In this document: piece after piece, positions 40,225 through 47,745 of the stretch
Layout of the letters: each line of letters opens with the position of its first letter
How positions within the stretch are numbered: position 1 is the stretch's first letter
Assembly: GCF_004684905.1 (NCBI RefSeq)
Contig: NZ_SRJC01000003.1
Span: 248,001-312,000, forward strand
Length of the DNA stretch: 64,000 nt
Direction of reading: 5' to 3'
Source: Halobacillus salinus
GTDB taxonomy: Bacteria > Bacillota > Bacilli > Bacillales > Halobacillaceae
Notes under the pieces: generated by a model
Database searches by the model: none
What the model saw: the letters and a program-made list of their open reading frames with translations, nothing else
What the model was told of the DNA's origin: nothing
Program-made: the position numbers and the translations under genes

Positions 40225-42327
40225 ATGATGTTGGATAATCGAAGCATGCATCTGTTATCCATCTTGCAACATTCATCCACTCCTCTTTCGATGAAACAAC
40301 TGGTCGAACAAATGAATGTATCCCAGCGCACCATCTACTATGACCTAGAACGGATCAATGACTGGCTCAAGGAGAAATCACTCCCGCCGGTACAGCGAGA
40401 TCGGGGCAAAGGGCTCTTTCTACAGACCGAGTCGAAAGAAATCATAAATGAACCAGCGCCTCAGCAAAAGTGGCATTATCACTTTTCACCAGAGGAACGG
40501 CGGTTACTCATTTCCGCCTCCCTGCTCATGCAGCCCGAGCAGGCATCCATGCAACATTGGATGGAGATAACGTGGGTCAGCCGCGGAACCGTGGCAAATG
40601 ATGTAAAGCAAGTGAAGAAAGAGTTTGCCAATTCAGGACTCGACTTGTCTTATAAGAAGAATACGGGCTACCAGCTCGAAGGACCGGAAGAAACGAAGCG
40701 AAGATATTTATCCGACCTCTTCTCCACCGTCCTGAGCCAGTCCGAATCCGACACCATCCGATCTGAGATTCAGAAGATGGTATGGAACACAGAATCCAAA
40801 TCTGATGATTTAAACAGAGAAACCGTCAAGCAGCTTTTGTTCGAAACAGAAAAAGATATGGGCATGACCTTCACCGATGCGATGGTCGAAGCACTCGCTC
40901 TCCAGGTCGTCACTATGCTGAGCCGGATCAAGGAACAGCAGCTTGTGACCGTGAACCCGGAGGAGAAAGAGGTGCTGAGCCAGACCAAGGCGTATCAAGG
41001 AGCCGTCCATCTTTCGAAAAGCTTACAAGAACATTTCGATATGGAAATACCGACAGAGGAAACGTACTTCCTGACGATGGCACTTCTCGGTTCGAAAGTA
41101 CACCATGATGAATTCCCAGAACGAACCGAAGAAGAATTGAAAGGATTGCGTCAGGTCATCCAACGCATGATCCATGACTTCCAAACGTATGCCTGCGTCG
41201 TATTCGACAATGTGAAAGAGCTTGAGAATAATTTGATGGCACACTTGAAGCCGACGTATTACCGATTGAAATACAACGTGACACCGTCCAATGAATGGTC
41301 AAGTCAGATCAAGGAAAAGTACAGCGAGATCTACCGACTGACCCAGCGGACCATCTATCATTTAGAGTATTTCGTCGGAACTTCTATTCCCGAAGAGGAA
41401 ATCGCTTACATCGCCATTCACTTCGGCGGTTGGCTGACTAGGGAAAAGAAGCAGGTCGAGACGCGCTACAAAGCCGTCATCGTATGTGAAAACGGAATCG
41501 GCACATCTAATATGGTAAAAACGCAACTCGAGAATATGGTCATCGGGCTCGAAATTACAGCCACGCTGTCGATCAGGGAGTTCCACGAATTCAAGGAACC
41601 CGTCGATGTCATTTTTTCAACCAACTATATTAAGCCGAAAGAAACGCCGGTCATCCACGTTCCTGTCATTATGAAAAACCACGACAAGGAACACGTACTG
41701 AAACAGATGAACGAGCTGTTCGAGAATCCGTCGAATGCCATGTCAAAGAACGAGAAGTTGCTCGCACTGGTGGAGAAACACGCCACCATCCATAACAAAG
41801 ACGCGCTTCTTGAAGACCTGGATCTATTTTTCGAACAAAAAACGCCGACTCGAAAGGAGCTTGATCAACCAATGCTTACAGACTTACTCGTATCAGAAAA
41901 TATAGCAGTGAGAGACAGCGTGTCTGACTGGGAAGAAGCGGTGCGCTTGGCATCTGCCCCACTACTCGAGCAACACGCCATCGAAGAATCGTATGTAGAA
42001 GCTATGATCCAAAGCGTAAAAGAACTAGGACCGTATATCGTGATCGCACCTAGAATCGCGATTCCACACGCAAGACCAGAGGCAGGAGTAAACAAACTTT
42101 CTATGAGTCTACTGCGCTTGAAAGAGCCAGTCTGGTTCTCCGAGAAAGAAAAGCACAAAGCGCAGCTGATCTTCGTACTTGCTGCCATCGACAATCAAAC
42201 ACATTTGAAAGCGTTGTCGCAGCTGACAGAAATTCTATCAAGTGAAGAAAGCATCACCAAATTAATCGAATCCGATGATCAACAAGAGATCGTCGATTTA
42301 ATCCAAAATCAACTGGTTGAACAATAA
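40225..42327 (+). CDS. PRD-containing transcriptional activator with EIIB-like and EIIA domains
   Basis: A 700-residue LicR/MtlR-type regulator. In order: helix-turn-helix (about 8-60, VSQRTIYYDLERIN), second HTH-like region (85-160), two PRD modules (about 190-400) phosphorylated by the PTS, an EIIB-like domain (about 410-495, VIVCENGIGTSNM) and an EIIA domain (about 555-695) with the phosphohistidine in AIPHARPE. It controls and may also phosphorylate the Ula-type EIIB/EIIC encoded next. ATG 40225 or 40228 after AAGGAGG. No separate EIIA gene is nearby. Confidence 0.92.
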   Translation: MMLDNRSMHLLSILQHSSTPLSMKQLVEQMNVSQRTIYYDLERINDWLKEKSLPPVQRDRGKGLFLQTESKEIINEPAPQQKWHYHFSPEERRLLISASLLMQPEQASMQHWMEITWVSRGTVANDVKQVKKEFANSGLDLSYKKNTGYQLEGPEETKRRYLSDLFSTVLSQSESDTIRSEIQKMVWNTESKSDDLNRETVKQLLFETEKDMGMTFTDAMVEALALQVVTMLSRIKEQQLVTVNPEEKEVLSQTKAYQGAVHLSKSLQEHFDMEIPTEETYFLTMALLGSKVHHDEFPERTEEELKGLRQVIQRMIHDFQTYACVVFDNVKELENNLMAHLKPTYYRLKYNVTPSNEWSSQIKEKYSEIYRLTQRTIYHLEYFVGTSIPEEEIAYIAIHFGGWLTREKKQVETRYKAVIVCENGIGTSNMVKTQLENMVIGLEITATLSIREFHEFKEPVDVIFSTNYIKPKETPVIHVPVIMKNHDKEHVLKQMNELFENPSNAMSKNEKLLALVEKHATIHNKDALLEDLDLFFEQKTPTRKELDQPMLTDLLVSENIAVRDSVSDWEEAVRLASAPLLEQHAIEESYVEAMIQSVKELGPYIVIAPRIAIPHARPEAGVNKLSMSLLRLKEPVWFSEKEKHKAQLIFVLAAIDNQTHLKALSQLTEILSSEESITKLIESDDQQEIVDLIQNQLVEQ

Positions 42328-42343
42328 TAAGGAGGAATTACAA

Positions 42344-42610
42344 ATGAAAAAAGTATTAGTAGTATGCGGAAATGGTCTAGGAAGCAGCATGATTGTAGAG
42401 ATGAACGTGAAGGCGATCCTTCAAGACATGGGTAAAGAAGCAGACGTATCACACACGGACCTGACAACAGCGAAATCAGAAAGCGCGGACCTTTTCCTAG
42501 GATCTGAAGACATCGTTGGTTCTCTTGATGATGGAAGCCGTAATGTTGCACAGCTTAAGAACTTGATGGACAAAAACGAACTACGTGAAGCTCTAGAAAC
42601 TCAACTGTAA
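42344..42610 (+). CDS. ulaB: PTS EIIB, ascorbate (Ula/Sga) type
   Basis: An 88-residue EIIB whose phosphocysteine is in the loop VVCGNGLGSSMIVEM (Cys8). It passes phosphate from an EIIA to the sugar entering through EIIC. It starts 16 bases after the regulator stop codon with AAGGAGGAATTACAA. The EIIA domain of the regulator is the only EIIA seen in the cluster. Substrate class by family: ascorbate or a related acid. Confidence 0.92.
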   Translation: MKKVLVVCGNGLGSSMIVEMNVKAILQDMGKEADVSHTDLTTAKSESADLFLGSEDIVGSLDDGSRNVAQLKNLMDKNELREALETQL

Positions 42611-42642
42611 GAAAGCCACGAACAAGATAAGGAGGAATTCAC

Positions 42643-44007
42643 ATGGTCGACTTAATTATGAAGGACATATTGGGGACCCCGGCTATTCTAGTCGGTCTCT
42701 TCGCACTCATCGGTCTTATCGCCCAACGAAAAAATGTCGCGGACGTTATCTCTGGAACACTGAAAACCGTGATGGGCTTTGTTATTCTTGGTGCCGGGGC
42801 AACCGTTCTCGTCCAATCCTTAGGTAAATTCTCAAGCATGTTCGACGAAGCCTTCGCTGTTCAGGGTGTCATCCCGAACAACGAAGCAATCGTCGCACTC
42901 GCGCAGCAGTCGTTCGGTACAGAAACGGCAATGATCATGCTGTTCGGTATGGTTGCTAACATCATACTGGCACGCATCACTCCACTTAAATATATCTTTC
43001 TAACGGGACACCACACGATGTTCATGGCCTGCTTGATCGCCGTCATCCTCACGACTGGTGGAATCACAGGTGTACCAATGGTCATCATCGGCTCCCTTAT
43101 TCTAGGATCCCTGATGGTAATGTTCCCAGCACTGCTTCAACCGTTCACTCGTAAAGTGACTGGCTCTGATGACTTTGCAATCGGTCACTTCGGATCTGCC
43201 GGCTACCTTGTTTCCTCACTAGTAGGTAAAGCAGTCGGTAAAAACTCGAAGTCTACAGAAGAAATCAAAGTACCGAAATCTCTTGGATTCTTGCGTGATA
43301 CATCCGTATCCGTCTCTCTTACAATGGTACTATTGTTCTTCGTCGTCGCTCTATTCGCAGGACCGACTTACATCGAAGGACAGCTGAGTGAAGGACAGAA
43401 CTTCCTAGTCTTCGCCTTCATGCAAGGTCTTACTTTCGCAGCCGGAGTTTACATCATCCTTGCCGGTGTTCGTATGCTTCTTGGTGAAATCGTACCAGCC
43501 TTCAAAGGATTCGCAGACAAAGTCGTACCAAACGCGAAGCCAGCATTGGACGCACCAGCGATCTTCCCATTTGCTAGTAACGCAGTTATCATCGGCTTCT
43601 TGTGCAGTTTCCTTGCTGGACTAGTCAGCATGTTCCTACTTCCACTGTTCGGACTGAAGGTTATTGTACCAGGACTTGTACCGCACTTCTTCACAGGTGC
43701 AGCAGCCGGCGTATTCGGAAACGCAACCGGCGGCCGTCGCGGAGCCGTACTAGGTTCAATGGCGAACGGTGCATTAATCAGCTTCCTTCCAGCGATGTTG
43801 CTTCCGGTACTTGGATCCCTTGGATTCGAAGGAACAACATTCGGGGATGCTGACTTCGGAGTTGTCGGAATCATCCTAGGAAACGTCATCTCTCTAGTAC
43901 AATCTAACGTTCTATCGATCGTACTGATCCTAGCGATTCTAGGAATCATCTTCGGTATCGTTGCAAAACGTAGAAAACCAGAAGAAACACCACAAAACGC
44001 AGCATAA
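42643..44007 (+). CDS. ulaA: PTS EIIC, ascorbate (UlaA/SgaT) type
   Basis: A 454-residue carrier with about 11 membrane segments. Family marks are GFVILGAGATVLVQSLGKF near the start, LTGHHTMFMACL, and the late PHFFTGAAAGVFGNATGGRRGA. It forms the membrane channel of the PTS together with the EIIB encoded before it. AAGGAGGAATTCAC precedes ATG. No ulaD/E/F/G-type catabolic genes follow; a terminator comes seven bases after the stop codon. Confidence 0.93.
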   Translation: MVDLIMKDILGTPAILVGLFALIGLIAQRKNVADVISGTLKTVMGFVILGAGATVLVQSLGKFSSMFDEAFAVQGVIPNNEAIVALAQQSFGTETAMIMLFGMVANIILARITPLKYIFLTGHHTMFMACLIAVILTTGGITGVPMVIIGSLILGSLMVMFPALLQPFTRKVTGSDDFAIGHFGSAGYLVSSLVGKAVGKNSKSTEEIKVPKSLGFLRDTSVSVSLTMVLLFFVVALFAGPTYIEGQLSEGQNFLVFAFMQGLTFAAGVYIILAGVRMLLGEIVPAFKGFADKVVPNAKPALDAPAIFPFASNAVIIGFLCSFLAGLVSMFLLPLFGLKVIVPGLVPHFFTGAAAGVFGNATGGRRGAVLGSMANGALISFLPAMLLPVLGSLGFEGTTFGDADFGVVGIILGNVISLVQSNVLSIVLILAILGIIFGIVAKRRKPEETPQNAA

Positions 44008-44014
44008 TATAATT

Positions 44015-44053
44015 AAAAGCGGGAGTCTGTTATAGCAGACTCCCGCTTTTTTT
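44015..44053 (+). terminator. Terminator after the Ula-type PTS operon
   Basis: AAAAGCGGGAGTCTG pairs with CAGACTCCCGCTTTT around six bases and is followed by TTT. Confidence 0.93.
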
Positions 44054-44073
44054 AATACATGGGGATAATACAT

Positions 44074-44118
44074 GGGGACAGGCACTTCGTCCCGGTACGG
44101 GACAAAGTGCCTGTCCCC
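44074..44118. repeat. GGGACAGG hairpin repeat, tight pair (locus 18)
   Basis: Units at 44074-44093 and 44099-44118, five bases apart, one arm difference. It lies directly before the brnQ promoter (TTGTCC at 44121, TATGAT at 44144). Confidence 0.92.
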
Positions 44119-44198
44119 TATTGTCCCACCCTTCCAACACTGGTATGATTAATCACATTAACGCTAAAACACTTTACATCGTAGAAGGGGAAAAGTTT

Positions 44199-45560
44199 AT
44201 GAAGAAGCAGCAGATTTCGTTTTCGACGTATGCTTTGATCGGAACTATGCTATTCGGCATGTTCTTCGGAGCAGGGAATTTGATATTCCCGATTCAACTT
44301 GGACAGATGGCAGGGACCAATTTCTGGCCAGCCTTGATCGGCTTTTTGGTTACCGCGATCGGCCTTCCATTCCTAGGTATCTTGGCCATCGGTTTATCCG
44401 GGAGTAATGGACTTCGCGACTTAGCCAGTCGGGTTCATCCAGCTTTCGGCATCACGTTCGCCCTAGCACTCTATTTAACGATCGGTCCATTCTTCGCGAT
44501 TCCGCGTACCGCAACCGTTCCGTTCGTCGTTGGTTTCGAGCCGTTCATCAATCCAAGCCAAATCACCTTGTGGCTCGGCGTATTCAGTTTCATCTTTTTT
44601 GCACTTGTCTATTATTTTTCTTTGAATCCAGCCAAAATCATGGATTATGTAGGTAAATATTTAACACCTACCTTTCTAGTGTTCTTATTCATTCTTATTA
44701 TGACTGCCATTTTCAACCCTATGGGAAGCTTCGGTGAGCCAAGCGGAGATTATACGAATCTAGCTTTCATGACTGGCTTCACAGAAGGATACAATACGAT
44801 GGATGCTTTGGCATCTTTAGCCTTCGGGATTGTTGTCATCAATGCAATCCGTCGACAAGGTATAGATGATAAAAAAGAAATTGCCAAAGCTACATGGAAG
44901 TCCGGGCTTTTTGCCATGGGACTGATGATGCTCATTTACGGATTGATCACGTACATGGGAGCGTCCAGCGTGAATGCCATCGGTACTTTCGATAACGGTG
45001 GACTTATTTTCACAGAAGTGGCGCAGTACTACTTCGGTCCATCAGGGTCTGTGCTATTAGCCATCATCATCGTACTCGCCTGTTTGAAAACGAGTATTGG
45101 ACTTATTACAGCCTGTAGTGAATTCTTCCACGAAACGTTCCCGAAAGTCAGCTACAAGCAGTTCGCGCTGATCTTGTGCCTCGTTTCGTTTACGATTGCA
45201 AACTTCGGACTTACGAACATCATCCAGTTCGCGATTCCTGTATTGATGCTTCTTTATCCGCTGGCGATTGTTCTCATCTTACTTGGACTAGCTTCCCCGC
45301 TCTTCCAACACAAACGCAGCGTGTATGCAGCGTCCATTGGATTAACACTGCTCGTCAGTATCATCGACGGATACAGTGCCCTGACAGACAGCCTGCCAGG
45401 AACGGCTCTGTCCGCACTTGATTCCGTCCAAACGCTATACTTGAACTACCTCCCACTCTACGACATCGGCCTCGGCTGGATTCTCCCAGCAGCAGCCGGC
45501 GCAGTAATTGGGATGATCATTGGGGACAGGCACTCTGTCCCAGCAACAGTAGAAACCTAA
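44199..45560 (+). CDS. brnQ: Branched-chain amino acid:cation symporter
   Basis: A 453-residue LIVCS-family carrier with 12 membrane segments that imports leucine, isoleucine and valine with Na+ or H+. GTMLFGMFFGAGNLIFPIQLGQMAG and FAIPRTATVPFVVGFEPF are characteristic. ATG 44199 after GAAGGGGAAAAG; an upstream in-frame ATG lacks a site. A SigA-type promoter, TTGTCC-17-TATGAT, lies at 44121-44149. The C-terminal GDRHSVP is encoded by a hairpin repeat unit (45522-45541). Confidence 0.94.
   Translation: MKKQQISFSTYALIGTMLFGMFFGAGNLIFPIQLGQMAGTNFWPALIGFLVTAIGLPFLGILAIGLSGSNGLRDLASRVHPAFGITFALALYLTIGPFFAIPRTATVPFVVGFEPFINPSQITLWLGVFSFIFFALVYYFSLNPAKIMDYVGKYLTPTFLVFLFILIMTAIFNPMGSFGEPSGDYTNLAFMTGFTEGYNTMDALASLAFGIVVINAIRRQGIDDKKEIAKATWKSGLFAMGLMMLIYGLITYMGASSVNAIGTFDNGGLIFTEVAQYYFGPSGSVLLAIIIVLACLKTSIGLITACSEFFHETFPKVSYKQFALILCLVSFTIANFGLTNIIQFAIPVLMLLYPLAIVLILLGLASPLFQHKRSVYAASIGLTLLVSIIDGYSALTDSLPGTALSALDSVQTLYLNYLPLYDIGLGWILPAAAGAVIGMIIGDRHSVPATVET
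45522..45541. repeat. GGGACAGG unit inside the brnQ coding end (locus 19)
   Basis: A single intact unit, GGGGACAGGCACTCTGTCCC, is read in frame as part of the last 14 codons of brnQ. Confidence 0.9.
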
Positions 45561-45567
45561 AAAAAGA

Positions 45568-45602
45568 AAAGAGCATGCAGGACCCCATCCTCATGCTCTT
45601 TC
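45568..45602. terminator. Bidirectional terminator after brnQ
   Basis: GAGCATG pairs with CATGCTC, with an inner AGGA/TCCT extension, and A and T runs on both sides. It also overlaps the end of the convergent gene. Confidence 0.85.
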
Positions 45603-46040
45603 CCTTTTAATTAACCTGACTGGCTTCTCTTTCTTCAAAGGCATCCGCACAAACTGAGGACCTCTCAAGAAAAAGCGCAGCCGATCATAGTCCATCCACA
45701 ACTTCTGCTTGTGAAAATATATTTCCCCGATACCCTTCACATTCTCAAGAAACAGATCCTCGTTCATCTTTGAATCTCCTCTTACCGCAAAGACACTGTA
45801 CATCACCATCAGATCCACCGGACACGTCGGCGACTCTACCAGATTACGCATCTCGATCAGCTCTGCCCTCCGGATAGGATCACCGAGGAACCCGATATCA
45901 CTGAACCGCCTATACACTTTCCACTCTTTCTCCATGCAAAGCTCAGAAAGAACCAGATCCTGCCGCACCACTCTCTCAACCGGAGAGTCATACCCAGATA
46001 ACTTCAAAGACTTTCTATAATAACAGAAAACATCCCGCAC
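45591..46040 (-). CDS. Protein of unknown function, about 149 residues
   Basis: A soluble, charged protein (FCYYRKSLKLSGYDSPVERV, RRAELIEMRNLVESP, FFLRGPQFVRMPLKKEK). No signal or membrane segment, no motif I can name. A GTG at 46040 is about ten bases from GAAGGGGGAG; an earlier GTG at 46049 would touch that site, so 46040 is preferred. It stands alone between brnQ and a hairpin repeat. Confidence 0.65.
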   Translation of the reverse strand: MRDVFCYYRKSLKLSGYDSPVERVVRQDLVLSELCMEKEWKVYRRFSDIGFLGDPIRRAELIEMRNLVESPTCPVDLMVMYSVFAVRGDSKMNEDLFLENVKGIGEIYFHKQKLWMDYDRLRFFLRGPQFVRMPLKKEKPVRLIKRERA

Positions 46041-46113
46041 CCATTCCACTCCCCCTTCAACTATTAAGCTAGTATCTCAATCCAAGCACTCTTTTATTCA
46101 TTGGTGGGGTTTT

Positions 46114-46187
46114 GGGGTCAGGGCATCTGTCCCACTCTCCGTTCGTTTCTAGTACATAATCCAAGTTGGGACACATGCCCTGTCCCC
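46114..46187. repeat. GGGACAGG hairpin repeat, loose pair (locus 20)
   Basis: Units at 46114-46133 (GGGGTCAGG form) and 46168-46187 (reverse), 34 bases apart. Confidence 0.88.
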
Positions 46188-46254
46188 AAATTTTGTTAAA
46201 TCGAGCGCCGAACAGGGTATAGGAAGACTATTCTTTAGAAAGAGGAGTGTTTTT

Positions 46255-46758
46255 GTGCCTAGATTCAAATTAAATGACCAAGTGCCCCATTTTGAGCTTC
46301 TGACTGTTTCAGGAGAGTCGTTCAATTTCACTAAAACAATAGACGAAAGCGATCAGTGGCATCTGCTGATCTACTTCAGAGGATCATGGTGCCCGGCTTG
46401 TATGGGAGAGTTGGACGAATTCGAGGAGAGCAAGGACTATTTTGAGAAACAGAACATAAAGCTTGCAACCATCACCCACGACGATGAAGATGAACTGGAG
46501 AAGGTAGTCAAAGAGCACGGATTCTCTTTCCCTGTACTGATTGATAAGGATTTCGAGTTTCTCGAAACCTATGATGTTCACTATCATTCAGAAGATGCCC
46601 CATACGAAGATCACGGGGCGCATGGGGAGCCTGCCTACTTCCTCGTAGACGATAACGGAAAGCTGCTCTATCAACAAAGACAGACAAGTCCGTTCGGCCG
46701 CCCGCACCCGAAAGAATTACGCAAAATCGTGAAGTATATACAAAATAACTTAAAATAG
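46255..46758 (+). CDS. Peroxiredoxin-like redoxin (AhpC/TSA family)
   Basis: A 167-residue thioredoxin-fold protein with FRGSWCPACMGEL (Cys46 and Cys49), the pattern of redoxins that reduce peroxides or disulfides. A second segment ITHDDEDELEKVVKEHGFSFPVLID is also typical. No signal peptide. GTG start after AGAGGAG. The TAG stop codon shares its G with a hairpin repeat. Substrate not assigned. Confidence 0.87.
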   Translation: MPRFKLNDQVPHFELLTVSGESFNFTKTIDESDQWHLLIYFRGSWCPACMGELDEFEESKDYFEKQNIKLATITHDDEDELEKVVKEHGFSFPVLIDKDFEFLETYDVHYHSEDAPYEDHGAHGEPAYFLVDDNGKLLYQQRQTSPFGRPHPKELRKIVKYIQNNLK

Positions 46759-46829
46759 GGTCAGGTTATCTGTCCCTATTCAGACGAAATACTATTGCGA
46801 AATAGACGGAGGGACAGATAACCTGACCC
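46758..46829. repeat. GGGACAGG hairpin repeat, loose perfect pair with matching changes (locus 21)
   Basis: Units at 46758-46776 (GGGTCAGGTTATCTGTCCC) and 46811-46829 (reverse) are perfect reverse complements. Both carry the GTC/GAC change away from the usual GAC, so pairing is kept. 34 bases apart. Confidence 0.92.
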
Positions 46830-46858
46830 TCCGTCTCCATATTAGGAGGATATAAAAT

Positions 46859-47701
46859 ATGAGCAATCTGATACCAGAAAAGACATTGCATGATGGACTT
46901 ACGGTTCCAAGCCTAGGGTTCGGTACTTACCAGTTGGATGGCCCCCCGGGAGTCCACTCCATCACAAGCGCAATTGATGTCGGCTATCGACTGATTGATA
47001 CAGCTTATAATTATGAAAATGAAGGAGCGGTCGGAAAAGCGATTCAGCAAAGTTCGGTTCCACGTCACGAGCTCAGAATCGCTTCCAAACTGCCTGGACG
47101 TTATCACGAATACAAGAAAGCTGTCACGGCAATCCAGGAATCTCTCTACCGTTCGCGCTTGGATTACTTCGATTTATACTTGATCCACTGGCCGAATCCG
47201 AAGCAAGATCACTATTTAGAAGCTTGGCAGGCTTTAGTCGATGCTAAGAGATGGGGATTGATCCGCTCGATTGGAACATCGAATTTCTTGCCGGAGCATA
47301 TAGACCGCTTAGAACAAGAAACAGGAGAACTTCCGACCATCAACCAAGTGGAGTTGCATCCTTTCTTCAACCAAGAACAACAACGAGCCTACCACCATGA
47401 AAAAAACATCCAAACGGAAGCATGGAGCCCGCTCTACCGAATCGGAGCAATCATGGATAACAAAACGCTGCAAAACATTGCTGCTCAGCACGAAAAATCC
47501 GTGACACAGATCATTCTGCGCTGGCACTACCAGCTCGGTTCCCTGCCGATTCCGAAGTCATCATCCGCCAATCGCCAGCGGGAGAACCTGGCCATTTTCA
47601 ACTTCGAATTGAGCGACTCCGAAATGGGATTGATCAATGAGATGACGAGACCGGATGGCCGTATCAACGACCAAGACCCAGCCACTTACGAAGAATTTTA
47701 A
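46859..47701 (+). CDS. Aldo/keto reductase
   Basis: A 280-residue TIM-barrel NADPH-dependent reductase. GYRLIDTAYNYENEGAVGKAI carries the catalytic Asp and Tyr, IASKLPG the Lys, and YLIHWPNP the His. The NADPH loop IPKSSSANRQREN is present near the end. It reduces aldehydes or keto compounds; closest to the 2,5-diketogluconate reductase/YvgN type. Ribosome binding site AGGAGGATATAAAAT. Single-gene unit with its own terminator. Confidence 0.93.
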   Translation: MSNLIPEKTLHDGLTVPSLGFGTYQLDGPPGVHSITSAIDVGYRLIDTAYNYENEGAVGKAIQQSSVPRHELRIASKLPGRYHEYKKAVTAIQESLYRSRLDYFDLYLIHWPNPKQDHYLEAWQALVDAKRWGLIRSIGTSNFLPEHIDRLEQETGELPTINQVELHPFFNQEQQRAYHHEKNIQTEAWSPLYRIGAIMDNKTLQNIAAQHEKSVTQIILRWHYQLGSLPIPKSSSANRQRENLAIFNFELSDSEMGLINEMTRPDGRINDQDPATYEEF

Positions 47702-47710
47702 CCATAATAA

Positions 47711-47740
47711 AAAGCGCATGGTCCGAGAACCATGCGCTTT
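47711..47740. terminator. Bidirectional terminator
   Basis: AAAGCGCATGGT pairs perfectly with ACCATGCGCTTT around six bases, between two convergent genes. Confidence 0.92.
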
Positions 47741-47745
47741 CTTTT

